A stretch of DNA of 13,876 nucleotides from UBA1858 sp965658595 (GCA_965658595.1 CBFHSW010000088.1:1-13876), one strand, 5' to 3'. Shown: positions 6,047-13,768, counted from the first letter of the stretch. A program made the numbers and translations. The notes: a model not told the origin generated them from the letters alone.

Positions 6047-7533
6047 TGCAAAATGCATTGGTAGTTGGATCTGGGCTAGGGGGTATAGCAACAGCACTGC
6101 GTTTGAGAGCTTTAGGCATGGATGTGCAATTACTAGAGCGCCTTGATTCAATCGGTGGTCGCGCTCAATGCTTTGAACATCAAGGGTATCGACATGACGC
6201 CGGTCCAACCGTAATTACAGCCCCCTTTTTATTCGATGAATTATTTCAGCTGTTTGGTGAACAGCGCTCAGATTACATTGAATTTAAAGCTCTAGATCCC
6301 TGGTATCGCTTCATCTATCCAGATGGGGATCATTTTGATTATGGTGGCTCACTAGATGACACCTTAAATGAGATCAGACGCATTTCTCCCAAAGATTGTG
6401 CAGGCTACCAGGCGCTGGTCGCTCATTCAAAAAAAGTATTTGATGTCGGTTTTGAACAGCTTGCACATGAGCCCTTTCATCAATTCAGCACCATGTTCAA
6501 ACAGATTCCTCAACTCGCCAAGTTACGCAGTGATCGCACTGTGTGGGATTTAGTCTGCAAGCATTTATCTCATGACAAACTCAGACAGGCCTTTTCTATT
6601 CAGCCGCTGTTGGTGGGTGGATCACCATTTGATACCACCAGCATTTATGGATTGATACATTATCTAGAGAGAGCCTATGGCATACACTTTGCTATGGGGG
6701 GCACAGGTGCACTCATAAGGGCTTTAGAGAAATTAATGCTTAAACAGGACATCTCTATACAAAAAAATGCCACAGTTGCTGAAATCATCATTCAGCAACA
6801 AACTGCTAAGGGCGTCAAACTCACCAATGGTGAAATCATTCAAGCAGATTGTGTCGTCTACAACGGCGATCCCATGCATATGTATAGGCATCTCATGCCA
6901 GAAAAAAGTTTGCCTCTAGCCACAAGATTAAAACGCAAACACAGCAAACTCTCGATGGGATTGTATGTATTGTTTTTTGGTACTGCTCATCAATATAGTG
7001 ATGTTGCTCACCATACTATATGGATGGGCAGACGATATAAGGCTTTATTGGATGATATCTTTCATCGTCAAATTCTAGCTGATGACTTTTCTCTATACGT
7101 GCATCGACCAACGGCGACTGATCCCTCATTTGCACCAGCAGGTCACGATAGCTTTTATGTACTGGCACCAGTCCCCCATCAAGGTGGTGATATTAATTGG
7201 GAAATCGAAGAACCCAAACTTAGAGAAAGAATCATATCGGCGCTAGACAAAACCTTATTACCGAATCTTAAACAACATATACGCGCACCTTTTTCCATGA
7301 CGCCAGATAACTTCGCAGAAGATTATCTAAGTTATCAAGGTGCAGGCTTCTCAGTAGCTCCTTTACTGACACAGTCTGCTTGGTTTCGCTTTCACAATAA
7401 AGCTGAAGGTTTTGAAAACCTATTCTTAGCTGGAGCTGGCACTCATCCTGGCGCTGGTATGCCAGGTGTTATCTCATCTGCAAAAGTGGTTGAAACACTC
7501 GTTCGACGCTCACTCAAAGCTAAGGCAGCTTAG
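6046..7533 (+). CDS. crtI: Phytoene desaturase
   Basis: 495 residues, standard for bacterial CrtI. This FAD-dependent, membrane-associated enzyme converts phytoene to lycopene in four desaturation steps. The N-terminal dinucleotide-binding motif is ALVVGSGLGGIATALRLRAL (4-23), followed by ERLDSIGGRAQCFEHQGYRHDAGP, the family's second FAD contact. The C terminus carries LFLAGAGTHPGAGMPGVISS, the bacterial CrtI signature that closes the FAD site. The gene starts on the last base of crtE. A gap of 33 bases separates it from crtB. The number of desaturation steps is inferred from the presence of a lycopene cyclase next door. Confidence 0.95.
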   Translation: MQNALVVGSGLGGIATALRLRALGMDVQLLERLDSIGGRAQCFEHQGYRHDAGPTVITAPFLFDELFQLFGEQRSDYIEFKALDPWYRFIYPDGDHFDYGGSLDDTLNEIRRISPKDCAGYQALVAHSKKVFDVGFEQLAHEPFHQFSTMFKQIPQLAKLRSDRTVWDLVCKHLSHDKLRQAFSIQPLLVGGSPFDTTSIYGLIHYLERAYGIHFAMGGTGALIRALEKLMLKQDISIQKNATVAEIIIQQQTAKGVKLTNGEIIQADCVVYNGDPMHMYRHLMPEKSLPLATRLKRKHSKLSMGLYVLFFGTAHQYSDVAHHTIWMGRRYKALLDDIFHRQILADDFSLYVHRPTATDPSFAPAGHDSFYVLAPVPHQGGDINWEIEEPKLRERIISALDKTLLPNLKQHIRAPFSMTPDNFAEDYLSYQGAGFSVAPLLTQSAWFRFHNKAEGFENLFLAGAGTHPGAGMPGVISSAKVVETLVRRSLKAKAA

Positions 7534-7566
7534 CGTTTATAAGAGTGGCACAATGAGACAAACACT

Positions 7567-8460
7567 ATGAGCCAACAACAATTAAAAAAATATGGCACCA
7601 CGTTTCATTTTGCGAGTCGGTTTCTGACGGCCAAGCAAATGGATGCCTGCGCGATCCTCTATGGTATTTGTCGTGAAATAGACGATATCGCAGATCTTAG
7701 TGACGACCCACAGCAAGCTCGTGAGACGCTGTGTGAGCTCAAACAGGCCTTACAAGAGCGCGACTTAGATCATCCATTAGCCTGGCGCGCCCTCACACTC
7801 ACACCCGCTATTAATATTGATGTGTTAATTGAATTAATCGATGGTGTCATTCAGGATACTGATAGAGTTTACATGCAAGATGAAGCTGAATTAATGCAAT
7901 ATTGCTATCGTGTGGCTGGCACTGTGGGCCTTATGATGTGTGATATTTTTGAAGTGTTAGATCCACAAGCTCGTCATCATGCGATTGATCTCGGTATCGC
8001 GATGCAACTCACCAACATATCGCGTGATGTTTATGAAGATGCCAATGCACGTCGTCGATATCTGCCTGCGAGTTTGGTTGGCTCACTAAGCCCTGAGCAA
8101 ATTCTCAACCCTGATTCTGAACAAGCCAAGCATATTCAGACGGCTTTACAATACTTGTTGGAACAAGCGGATTTACGCTATCAATCTGGATTTATGGGAC
8201 TAGCTTTTTTGCCTATACGTGCTCGCTTTGCAATCTTTATCGCAGGTTTAATCTATCAAGATATCGGGCTAATCATTAAACATCGCGATTATAATATATG
8301 GCTGCCAAGAGCCTATACGAGTAAGACACGCAAATTGAGGACCTCATTACGGGGCCTGATCACTTTTATCTGCAAAAGAAAGTATCATCATTATCGGGGG
8401 CATCATAATGCTGCTTTACATCGTGGGTTGGATCATAGTCCCGGTGTGCACTGGGCTTAA
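7567..8460 (+). CDS. crtB: Phytoene synthase
   Basis: 297 residues. It condenses two geranylgeranyl diphosphates head to head to phytoene at the membrane surface. Both Asp-rich magnesium sites are present: REIDDIADLSDD (D39, D40, D43) and the trans-isoprenyl diphosphate synthase signature LTNISRDVYEDANARRRYLP (148-167; D154 and D158). The N-terminal TTFHFASRFLTAKQMDACAILYG is also typical. The ATG at 7567 was kept; an ATG 14 bases upstream is in another frame. The stop is only six bases before crtY, within the same operon. Confidence 0.95.
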   Translation: MSQQQLKKYGTTFHFASRFLTAKQMDACAILYGICREIDDIADLSDDPQQARETLCELKQALQERDLDHPLAWRALTLTPAINIDVLIELIDGVIQDTDRVYMQDEAELMQYCYRVAGTVGLMMCDIFEVLDPQARHHAIDLGIAMQLTNISRDVYEDANARRRYLPASLVGSLSPEQILNPDSEQAKHIQTALQYLLEQADLRYQSGFMGLAFLPIRARFAIFIAGLIYQDIGLIIKHRDYNIWLPRAYTSKTRKLRTSLRGLITFICKRKYHHYRGHHNAALHRGLDHSPGVHWA

Positions 8461-8466
8461 AAAAAT

Positions 8467-9528
8467 ATGAAACCATGGGTTCACATTGTTGGCGGTGGCC
8501 TCAGTGGTCTGTCACTTGCGCGCGCACTAGCGAAGTACTCAAACCTTCCTGGCCCTGTTGTTATCTCAGAACCACAATCAAAAATCACCAATGACAAAAC
8601 CTTTAGTTTTTGGTTTGATGAATTTCAGCGCACGTTATTAGTACCAGAAGTGGAATACAAGCATTGGAGTCTATCCACATCATCCGAACACATTGAACAC
8701 ATTGGTGAGAGTATGCGATATGGATCACGTAGTGCCCTATCAGTCTATACTGAGGCACACGCAAGCATACAACGTCACCCACAAATCACGCTCAACCAAG
8801 CGGCGCTCACACATCCACCAGAAGCTGAACATGTATTTGATAGTCGCCCACCTAAAATAGATGATTTTAGAATCACACAGAGTTTTGCAGGTACAGAAGT
8901 GCAATTCTCACAGCCACATGGAATTAGTAAAGTCAGCTTAATGAATGATTTACACGCTATTGCTCATGGTGTTGAGTTTGTCTATGTATTACCACTGAGT
9001 CCATCAAGGCTACTTGTAGAACATACTCAATTCACCACTAAAATAGGTGATTTAGCACAATTACAAAAACTCAATGAGGATTGGTTAAAGCAATCATTTA
9101 ATCAGCCTTTTCAAATAACGCGTGTAGAAAAAGCGCATATACCCATGGGATTTGAATCAACCTCAGAACATTGGGGTATGCCGATTGGCACGCGCGCCGG
9201 TATGACGCGCGATAGTACAGGTTATGGTTATAGCACCATCAAACAATGGTGTAACAGTTCCGCACACTCTTTGGTAAAACATAATCAATGTCAGTCTTAT
9301 CAGCCCTCATCATTATATCGCTGGATGGACTCCCTATTACTTGATTTAATACAGCATAGACCGGATGTTATCCCTAGTATATTTATGAGTATGGCTAGAG
9401 GTTGTGATGCTGACACCTTTGCTAGCTTCATGATGAAAACACAAACTCGTGATGCTATGAAGGTAATATTACATGCACCTACTAAACCTTTTATCTGTGC
9501 CTTACTCAAACAATACCAATGGATATAA
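8467..9528 (+). CDS. crtY: Lycopene beta-cyclase, CrtY type
   Basis: 353 residues, somewhat shorter than the roughly 380-390 of well-known CrtY proteins. It forms beta-ionone rings at both ends of lycopene, giving beta-carotene, the direct precursor of retinal. The N terminus has the dinucleotide motif HIVGGGLSGLSLARAL (6-21), then NDKTFSFWFDE (42-52), which matches the family's 'HTWSF' region. Further on come VFDSRP, QSFAGTEVQ, FVYVLPLSPSRLLVEHTQF and RAGMTRDSTGYGY, in the order expected for CrtY. The position usually read as 'MDF' is LMNDL here, a divergence. No good ribosome site precedes the ATG, which lies six bases after crtB. Its last 10 bases overlap the start of blh. Confidence 0.9.
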   Translation: MKPWVHIVGGGLSGLSLARALAKYSNLPGPVVISEPQSKITNDKTFSFWFDEFQRTLLVPEVEYKHWSLSTSSEHIEHIGESMRYGSRSALSVYTEAHASIQRHPQITLNQAALTHPPEAEHVFDSRPPKIDDFRITQSFAGTEVQFSQPHGISKVSLMNDLHAIAHGVEFVYVLPLSPSRLLVEHTQFTTKIGDLAQLQKLNEDWLKQSFNQPFQITRVEKAHIPMGFESTSEHWGMPIGTRAGMTRDSTGYGYSTIKQWCNSSAHSLVKHNQCQSYQPSSLYRWMDSLLLDLIQHRPDVIPSIFMSMARGCDADTFASFMMKTQTRDAMKVILHAPTKPFICALLKQYQWI

Positions 9529-10295
9529 ACCTCATCATAGCGGGTCTGATTATTGCCATAATGGGACTCCCTCATGGTGCTCTAGATCCTGTGGTCGCGT
9601 ATCGTCATGGACTCATCCGTAATCCTCTAACTGCTAGCCTGTTTTTGGGTATTTACTTAATCATAGCAATAGCTGTGATAATGCTATGGATGACATTCCC
9701 ACAATTCACACTAATCGGATTCCTTGTTATCTCAGCATTACATTTTGGACGTGACTGGCAAGCAATTATTAATGGTGGTGGATTCGCTTATGGTGCCTTT
9801 GTAGTCGGCATACCGATAATCGCTCATGCTGATGAGGTCAGGAAGATCTTTGATTTCTTAGTCATTGATGGAAATTCTGATTTTACGATACAGTTACTAT
9901 ATGCACTCTTTATAATTGGTAGTCTATTACTCAGTTTCAAGCTCTCTAAACTAAATCGTAGACAGATAATAGAACTGATATTCATATCCGCTGCTGGGAT
10001 TCTACTCTCACCACTATGGTACTTTGTTTGCTTCTTTTGTTTACTGCACAGCCCCAGACATCTATATTCAGAATTTATGCATATTGTGCCTCAGCAACGC
10101 ATACGTGCTACATTTGTAATGGTCATCATCACTCTGATTACAATTGCACTCGCTCTTGCCTTCTTTCAGCAACAAAGCGTTCAGATAACCTCACTTAATC
10201 AGCTAATTTATCAAACCATCTTTATAGGGCTAGCAGCACTCACTGTGCCGCATATGTGCTTATTAGAGTGGGCAGGCATAAAGTCTAAACTCTGA
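9519..10295 (+). CDS. blh: Brp/Blh-type beta-carotene 15,15'-dioxygenase
   Basis: 258 residues, an integral membrane protein that splits beta-carotene into two retinals, the chromophore of the opsin upstream. Conserved iron-binding-type histidines lie in family motifs: GLPHGALDP (H19), ALHFGRDW (H75), LLHSPRHLYSE (H177, H181) and TVPHMCLLEWAG (H245). Several hydrophobic stretches (about residues 4-16, 40-60, 63-76, 90-102, 124-140, 152-175, 197-216 and 231-246) fit a polytopic protein. It begins inside the end of crtY (overlap of 10 bases), so the two are translationally coupled. It is the last gene of the operon; no clear intrinsic terminator follows. Confidence 0.93.
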   Translation: MDINLIIAGLIIAIMGLPHGALDPVVAYRHGLIRNPLTASLFLGIYLIIAIAVIMLWMTFPQFTLIGFLVISALHFGRDWQAIINGGGFAYGAFVVGIPIIAHADEVRKIFDFLVIDGNSDFTIQLLYALFIIGSLLLSFKLSKLNRRQIIELIFISAAGILLSPLWYFVCFFCLLHSPRHLYSEFMHIVPQQRIRATFVMVIITLITIALALAFFQQQSVQITSLNQLIYQTIFIGLAALTVPHMCLLEWAGIKSKL

Positions 10296-10530
10296 AATCT
10301 AGCCGATAAATACAGTAGATATTATCTAACAGATAAGACTGGATGATGCATCTGAGTTGATACAGGAATGTGTAACATTATGGTAAAGATTAAATCCTAA
10401 CTGAAAGGTCTCTGCTGACACATAACAAAAAATAATCTGTGTGGAGTATCTCTACAGTCTTAATGATAAAAAAATAACTTACACTATCAATGCTAGATAC
10501 TTAAGCGCCAGATTGGAGAGGATGAATGAC

Positions 10531-10558
10531 TAGCAATTACCCGCCCATGAAATTGCTA
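10531..10558. repeat. Inverted repeat between blh and a convergent small gene
   Basis: TAGCAATT (10531-10538) and AATTGCTA (10551-10558) are exact 8-base arms around a 12-base GC-richer loop. It lies in the 270-base gap between blh and the small membrane protein, just beyond the latter's stop on the minus strand. Neither strand has a T-run after it, so it is at best an imperfect bidirectional terminator. A smaller repeat, TTATCT-AAC-AGATAA, is also present near 10322-10336. Confidence 0.4.
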
Positions 10559-10565
10559 TTCTCAG

Positions 10566-10823
10566 TTAGAGATTAAAAAACACTAACAATAGAATTGTAA
10601 TACATATGAGCAATGTCCAAGTCACTCTGGCATGCATAATGCGTTGTTTTTCGACAAGTTGAGTATAGAGCTTTTGAGTTTGTTGATGACTCTCAGCTAA
10701 TGACTTCAATGCATCAGCATCACGTGTCGCTTGCGCACCCAATCTCTCAGAGACTATACCTAGGTAACGCACAGTCCCTGTCATCGTATCTAACTTATCT
10801 TTTATTTCTTTATCATCAATCAT
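10566..10823 (-). CDS. Small tail-anchored coiled-coil membrane protein, function unknown
   Basis: I do not recognise this 85-residue protein. Residues 1-64 are charged and heptad-like (DKEIKDKLDTMTGTVRYLG, then AESHQQTQKLYTQLVEKQ), suggesting one or two amphipathic or coiled-coil helices. Residues 66-84 (VTWTLLICITILLLVFFNL) form a single transmembrane segment at the extreme C terminus, so the bulk should face the cytoplasm. The overall shape recalls small accessory proteins of unknown function found near phage or plasmid genes, but no similarity can be claimed. It is convergent with blh. The start ATG has only a weak GAG upstream and overlaps the arm of an inverted repeat (10824-10856). Coding is supported by the consistent domain layout only. 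Confidence 0.6.
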   Translation of the reverse strand: MIDDKEIKDKLDTMTGTVRYLGIVSERLGAQATRDADALKSLAESHQQTQKLYTQLVEKQRIMHARVTWTLLICITILLLVFFNL

Positions 10824-10856
10824 TGCTCAAATGTCCCATTGATCATTACTTGAGCA
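10824..10856. repeat. Inverted repeat abutting the start codon of the small membrane protein
   Basis: TGCTCAA (10824-10830) and TTGAGCA (10850-10856) are exact 7-base arms with a 19-base spacer. One arm directly touches the start codon on the minus strand, so either an operator or an mRNA fold that hides the start is possible. Confidence 0.3.
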
Positions 10857-11021
10857 TGATACCTTAACATTGCTATTTAAATAACAGACTGTCCATTACT
10901 GATGAACCAAACATGTGTAATACGCGATCTTTCTATGACACTTAGTTTATTAAACGCATACTCAAAAAGATAATCGTAATATGAGACTTCGTAACACCTA
11001 AGCTAGGCAATGATAATAATT

Positions 11022-11483
11022 TCACTCTGTACAATGAATCAAACCAGATATGATCGGAAACTCTTTTAGATTGTTTTTTTCTATCATGCCAGCAACCACA
11101 CTACTCAAAGCACAGCATATCGCACCACCAGTTGCACAAAGGCCGCCTGTCAAACCTGATGAACTTCCACCATTATACTCAACAGACTCACCAAAATACT
11201 CGGCCATATCATCTGTACTATAATTATCATCTAGTAAACTTTCATCACTACTGCACAGTTGTTTTGCTTTATGATTCCATTCATCACGCGCCTCTTCTAT
11301 TGAGGTATTTGGAGTCCCTGAAAACTTAACCTCAAACTTACTCTCGGCTAGCTTAATAACTTCAAAGGGCATGTAATGTTCAGGGCGTATGGTTGAAGCT
11401 TTTTGATTATTTTGACAGCTGATCGTCACAAACAATGATAGAACACTAACAATCAATAATTTTATTGGTTTTTGTACAGACAT
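11022..11483 (-). CDS. Predicted lipoprotein with a Cys/Gly-rich hydrophobic C-terminal part, function unknown
   Basis: 153 residues. The N terminus (KPIKLLIVSVLSLFVTISC) is a lipoprotein signal with the lipid-carrying Cys at C23 followed by QNN, which favours the outer membrane. A middle part, FEVKFSGTPNTSIEEARDEWNHKAKQLC (50-77), resembles the 'V-x-F-x-G-N-x-S-x-E-E-A-x-D-x-x-x-x-x-A-A-E-L' pattern of short CC0125/CC1285-type lipoproteins; this is a recollection, not a search. Residues 105-133 are rich in Gly, Ser, Ala and Cys (GLTGGLCATGGAICCALSS), with C116, C123 and C124, and could be a membrane-associated hairpin. It stands alone, about 200 bases upstream of the small membrane protein gene and divergent from the MOSC gene. 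No good Shine-Dalgarno is seen at the start. Confidence 0.65.
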   Translation of the reverse strand: MSVQKPIKLLIVSVLSLFVTISCQNNQKASTIRPEHYMPFEVIKLAESKFEVKFSGTPNTSIEEARDEWNHKAKQLCSSDESLLDDNYSTDDMAEYFGESVEYNGGSSSGLTGGLCATGGAICCALSSVVAGMIEKNNLKEFPIISGLIHCTE

Positions 11484-11796
11484 TACTAGCTTTTATGACT
11501 CATAAAAAAACAATAAATTAAACAAATAATTAACAAATGTAAATATATTTATTGCCTTTCCACCAAAGAGTATAAAAGATACAAACACCTATTTAAGTGT
11601 TCTAAAAATTCGCTTTATAGCATCCACCTCACAACACTCCACAAAACCATTCTGTTGAATAGCAATCTCCCCCTATTGCTATATAAAGCTCATGTAAAGA
11701 TTATTCGATTGACTCGTGTATTCAAAACATTGATAGTCACCTCATGTGTTGTTCATGGGATCATCATGACACTCTTACAAAAGGCTCAATCACATT
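11484..11796. other. AT-rich divergent intergenic region
   Basis: Just over 300 bases between the lipoprotein (minus) and the MOSC gene (plus). It holds a candidate plus-strand promoter at 11709-11737 and a small AACAC/GTGTT repeat near 11584-11601, and is otherwise AT-rich with no supported gene. An open frame runs through 11655-11900 but has no family features and is in a different frame from the MOSC protein. Confidence 0.5.
11709..11737 (+). promoter_or_regulatory. Candidate sigma-70 promoter for the MOSC gene
   Basis: TTGACT (11709-11714) and GATAGT (11732-11737) are spaced by 17 bases, matching five of six and four of six consensus positions. Transcription would begin near 11744, about 50 bases before the expected original start of the MOSC gene. 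Confidence 0.4.
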
Positions 11797-11874
11797 ATGA
11801 AATGAGAGAGTATTCAAATTGCAACACCGCACGATTATTTTCAGGGTCAACAGTCAGCCATCAACAAACAGACG
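11797..11874 (+). pseudogene. N-terminal part of the MOSC gene, separated from its ATG by an in-frame TGA
   Basis: In the frame of the MOSC protein this stretch reads MK, then TGA (11803-11805), then ESIQIATPHDYFQGQQ and SAINKQTVLGPIHV into the recognised gene. The second part matches the conserved N-terminal pattern of YiiM-type MOSC proteins, 'MKLLSIxVGxP...SAIxKxPVxGPxxV', so it is coding by homology. Only the third codon is wrong: a single base change from a sense codon to TGA would explain it. Loss of one AG unit from ATGAGAGAG (11802-11810), which carries its own ATG in the neighbouring frame, would explain it equally well. Confidence 0.6.
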
Positions 11875-12480
11875 GTGTTGGGCCCCATCCATGTGGGTGA
11901 AAATAATTTAGTTGGAGATAGACAAGCAGACTTGCAAGTACATGGTGGACGTGACAAGGCCGTATATGTCTACCCTCAGGAGCATTATTCATATTGGCAA
12001 CAAGCATCTGGGCTACTGAGAACTGCACGCGTTAAGCTACCTGAGGAACCTCATGGCAGTTTTGGTGAGAACCTTACTGTGTCTGGAGGCATTGAAGATA
12101 ATGTCTTCATAGGTGATGTATTTGCCTGTGGAGAGGCGATATTACAAGTCACACAAGCTCGTGAGCCATGCTGGAAATTAGCTTACAAGTTTAACCAGAA
12201 AAAATTGCCGATGTGGGTAATCACCAGCGGACGTACTGGTTGGTATATGCGCGTTCTTAAAGAAGGTGAAATAAATACAGGTAATGCACTCAATCTGGTT
12301 GAAGCTGGCTGCCAACAATGGTCTGTAAAGAGTTGTAATCAGCTCTATCATAATAAGAAACTCAATTCTGCCAAACTAGAATCCGTACTCACTTGTGAAG
12401 GTTTATCGGATTCCTGGCGTAGAAGCTTTGAAAAACGCCTAAAGATCGCATTACAGTTACAGTCAACTCGCCGTAATTAG
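11875..12480 (+). CDS. MOSC-domain protein, YiiM type (6-hydroxylaminopurine-resistance family)
   Basis: From a GTG at 11875 the open frame gives 201 residues. The family shares the C-terminal domain of molybdenum-cofactor sulfurases; E. coli YiiM helps detoxify N-hydroxylated base analogues in a molybdenum-cofactor-dependent way. Visible motifs: NLVGDRQADLQVHGGRDKAVYVYP (11-34), GSFGENLTVSG (61-71), and REPCWKLAYKF (96-106) with the conserved Cys99, then TSGRTGWYMRVLKEGEI (117-133). The C terminus, LSDSWRRSFEKRL (177-189), is the end of the small three-helix domain that follows MOSC in YiiM. The GTG start is a fallback: family sequence continues upstream in the same frame to 11806 and is cut from a plausible ATG (11797) by a TGA. 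Without those residues the barrel would lack its first strands, so the product as it stands is doubtful. Confidence 0.85.
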   Translation: MLGPIHVGENNLVGDRQADLQVHGGRDKAVYVYPQEHYSYWQQASGLLRTARVKLPEEPHGSFGENLTVSGGIEDNVFIGDVFACGEAILQVTQAREPCWKLAYKFNQKKLPMWVITSGRTGWYMRVLKEGEINTGNALNLVEAGCQQWSVKSCNQLYHNKKLNSAKLESVLTCEGLSDSWRRSFEKRLKIALQLQSTRRN

Positions 12481-12500
12481 CTAGGAATAATTAATTAATG

Positions 12501-12512
12501 CTGATTAATCAG
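12501..12512. repeat. Perfect 12-base palindrome after the MOSC gene
   Basis: CTGATTAATCAG lies 20 bases beyond the MOSC stop in the 125-base gap to the convergent sulfotransferase. It has no T-run and no loop of its own, so it is not a clear terminator. No other terminator is obvious in the gap. Confidence 0.3.
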
Positions 12513-12605
12513 TATGACTGAATAACGAACAGAAATAATACCTGTTGTTAATAGTTATAAGGGTTTCAGTGCTTATCGATTAAAAAATTTGATCACCCTA
12601 GTCAT

Positions 12606-13466
12606 TTATGTGGACCAGATACTATCGATAAACTCTTCACCAAATGTGTCACGTGCAAAAGCGTATTGGGAGGCATAGACTTCTCTGAAACGCTGTATTT
12701 CAGATCCTTTTATTCGGTTGTGCATAACACTTTCATTGACGACAAAATCAAAGTTTGCAGGTCTGTATTCACACCCTAGTACATCACACAATCTTACTAT
12801 CTCAGAATCCTGAAATAAGGTTTCATAGAACCCAATAAAACTTCGCTCACCAAATACTTCTGTAATATTCTGATAGGTCTGCGAGTAGAGAGCATGTATT
12901 GCGTTAACTCTATTTGACATCGCCTCTAACTCTTGCTCGTAGGTAGGTATAATTCGACTGTTTCTAAAATCCATCCGTACCGCAGAATTAAGTCAAGCCA
13001 CAGGCTCACGCATCAAAAAAACAGGAATTACAGTAATATCTCGCGCTGCAAACTCGGCTTGAACAAATTTAAGATTATCTGCACTCAAAGAGCAATGATA
13101 TGGAGTTAGATCAGCAGACATCAATACATGCTTAGAACTCAATATATCCTGAAAATAATCGAAGTACAGTTTCATATCGTCTAGAAATTTAAGATTAAGC
13201 TGTATTTCTTTTATCTTTCTTTTTTTCTTATGATTATCTTTAAGATTTTGTCGCCTTAATGCTAACCTTTTTCTAGAAGACTCATTTTCGCCTGATTGCA
13301 AATAATTCAACACGGCATATTCTTTTACAAAGCCTGAGTCGAAATCTTGTCGTGACTTAAGATAATGATATAACCAAGTGGTACCAGATTTCTGTGCACA
13401 CATACCCAATATAAAGATCTTTTCACGCGACGAAAAATCCTCCTTAAGCGTAAACACCTCGCTCAA
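12606..13466 (-). pseudogene. Sulfotransferase interrupted by one in-frame TGA
   Basis: Two adjacent open frames (13466-12993 and 12974-12606) lie in the same reading frame and together make a normal-sized sulfotransferase of about 286 residues, which would move sulfate from PAPS to a sugar, lipid or protein. The 5'-phosphosulfate loop is GMCAQKSGTTWLYHYL (21-36). The 3'-phosphate site reads REPVA, stop, LNS: R153 and the Ser eight positions on match the R-x7-S pair, and the TGA (12995-12993) stands where the family has Arg in 'RDPVERAYS'. A CGA-to-TGA change explains it. Downstream sequence continues in frame with a normal C-terminal half (QELEAMSNRVNAI, then FIGFYETLFQDSEIVRLCDVLGCEY). The first possible start is TTG at 13466, with GTG at 13457 an alternative; neither has a good ribosome site. 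The gene is probably inactive unless the stop is read through. Confidence 0.8.
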
Positions 13467-13768
13467 CGAGCGTGCTATTTTTTTAACATAGTTTTATAAT
13501 TTCTAGAATGAATACCGCTTCAATAGGTTTCGCTTAATATCGAATAACTAAAGTAATAATAGTGCTATTTGACTCATTGTGAAACACACTTAAAGCCTTT
13601 TATTGTGGTTTTATTGCGGTTTTTAATGATAATGTGAGTGGCACCAACAACACAACAGCTAATAAATAATCGTTTCCAAATATTGCTGCTAAGCGATATG
13701 AGATTACCGAATGTAACGTCATGAGTCACAAAGGATATGGAATTCATAACTGAGTTGCATAATAGAAA
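13467..13768. other. Gene-free stretch between the sulfotransferase and tRNA-Met
   Basis: About 300 bases, AT-rich, with no supported gene. It contains an 11-base tandem repeat (13598-13619). The promoter of the sulfotransferase would lie near its left end but none is clear. No copy of the tRNA 3' end is visible here or elsewhere in the window. Confidence 0.5.
13598..13619. repeat. Two-copy tandem 11-base repeat
   Basis: TTTTATTGTGG (13598-13608) is followed directly by TTTTATTGCGG (13609-13619), one mismatch. It lies in gene-free DNA and has no clear role. Confidence 0.4.

Noticed and set aside
5721..6208. Minus-strand open frames opposite crtE and crtI
   Set aside because: They are antisense to genes with clear motifs and have no domain or ribosome site of their own.
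9300..9575. 91-codon minus-strand frame across the crtY-blh junction
   Set aside because: It lies wholly antisense to two well-supported genes and shows no recognisable domain.
10296..10530. Hidden small gene or RNA after blh
   Set aside because: Only very short frames are present and there is no promoter-terminator pair; nothing supportable beyond small repeats.
11655..11900. 81-codon plus-strand frame as a separate gene
   Set aside because: It overlaps the conserved N terminus of the MOSC protein in the wrong frame and has no family features. I first took it for the MOSC N terminus with a frameshift in the GGGCCCC run, but the MOSC frame itself reads the conserved residues back to 11806, so no shift there is needed.
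12993..12995. TGA in the sulfotransferase as selenocysteine
   Set aside because: The family has Arg at this position, not Cys, and no selenocysteine insertion hairpin is evident just downstream.
13598..13619. Tandem 11-base repeat as a CRISPR or origin iteron
   Set aside because: Only two copies, no spacers and no associated genes.
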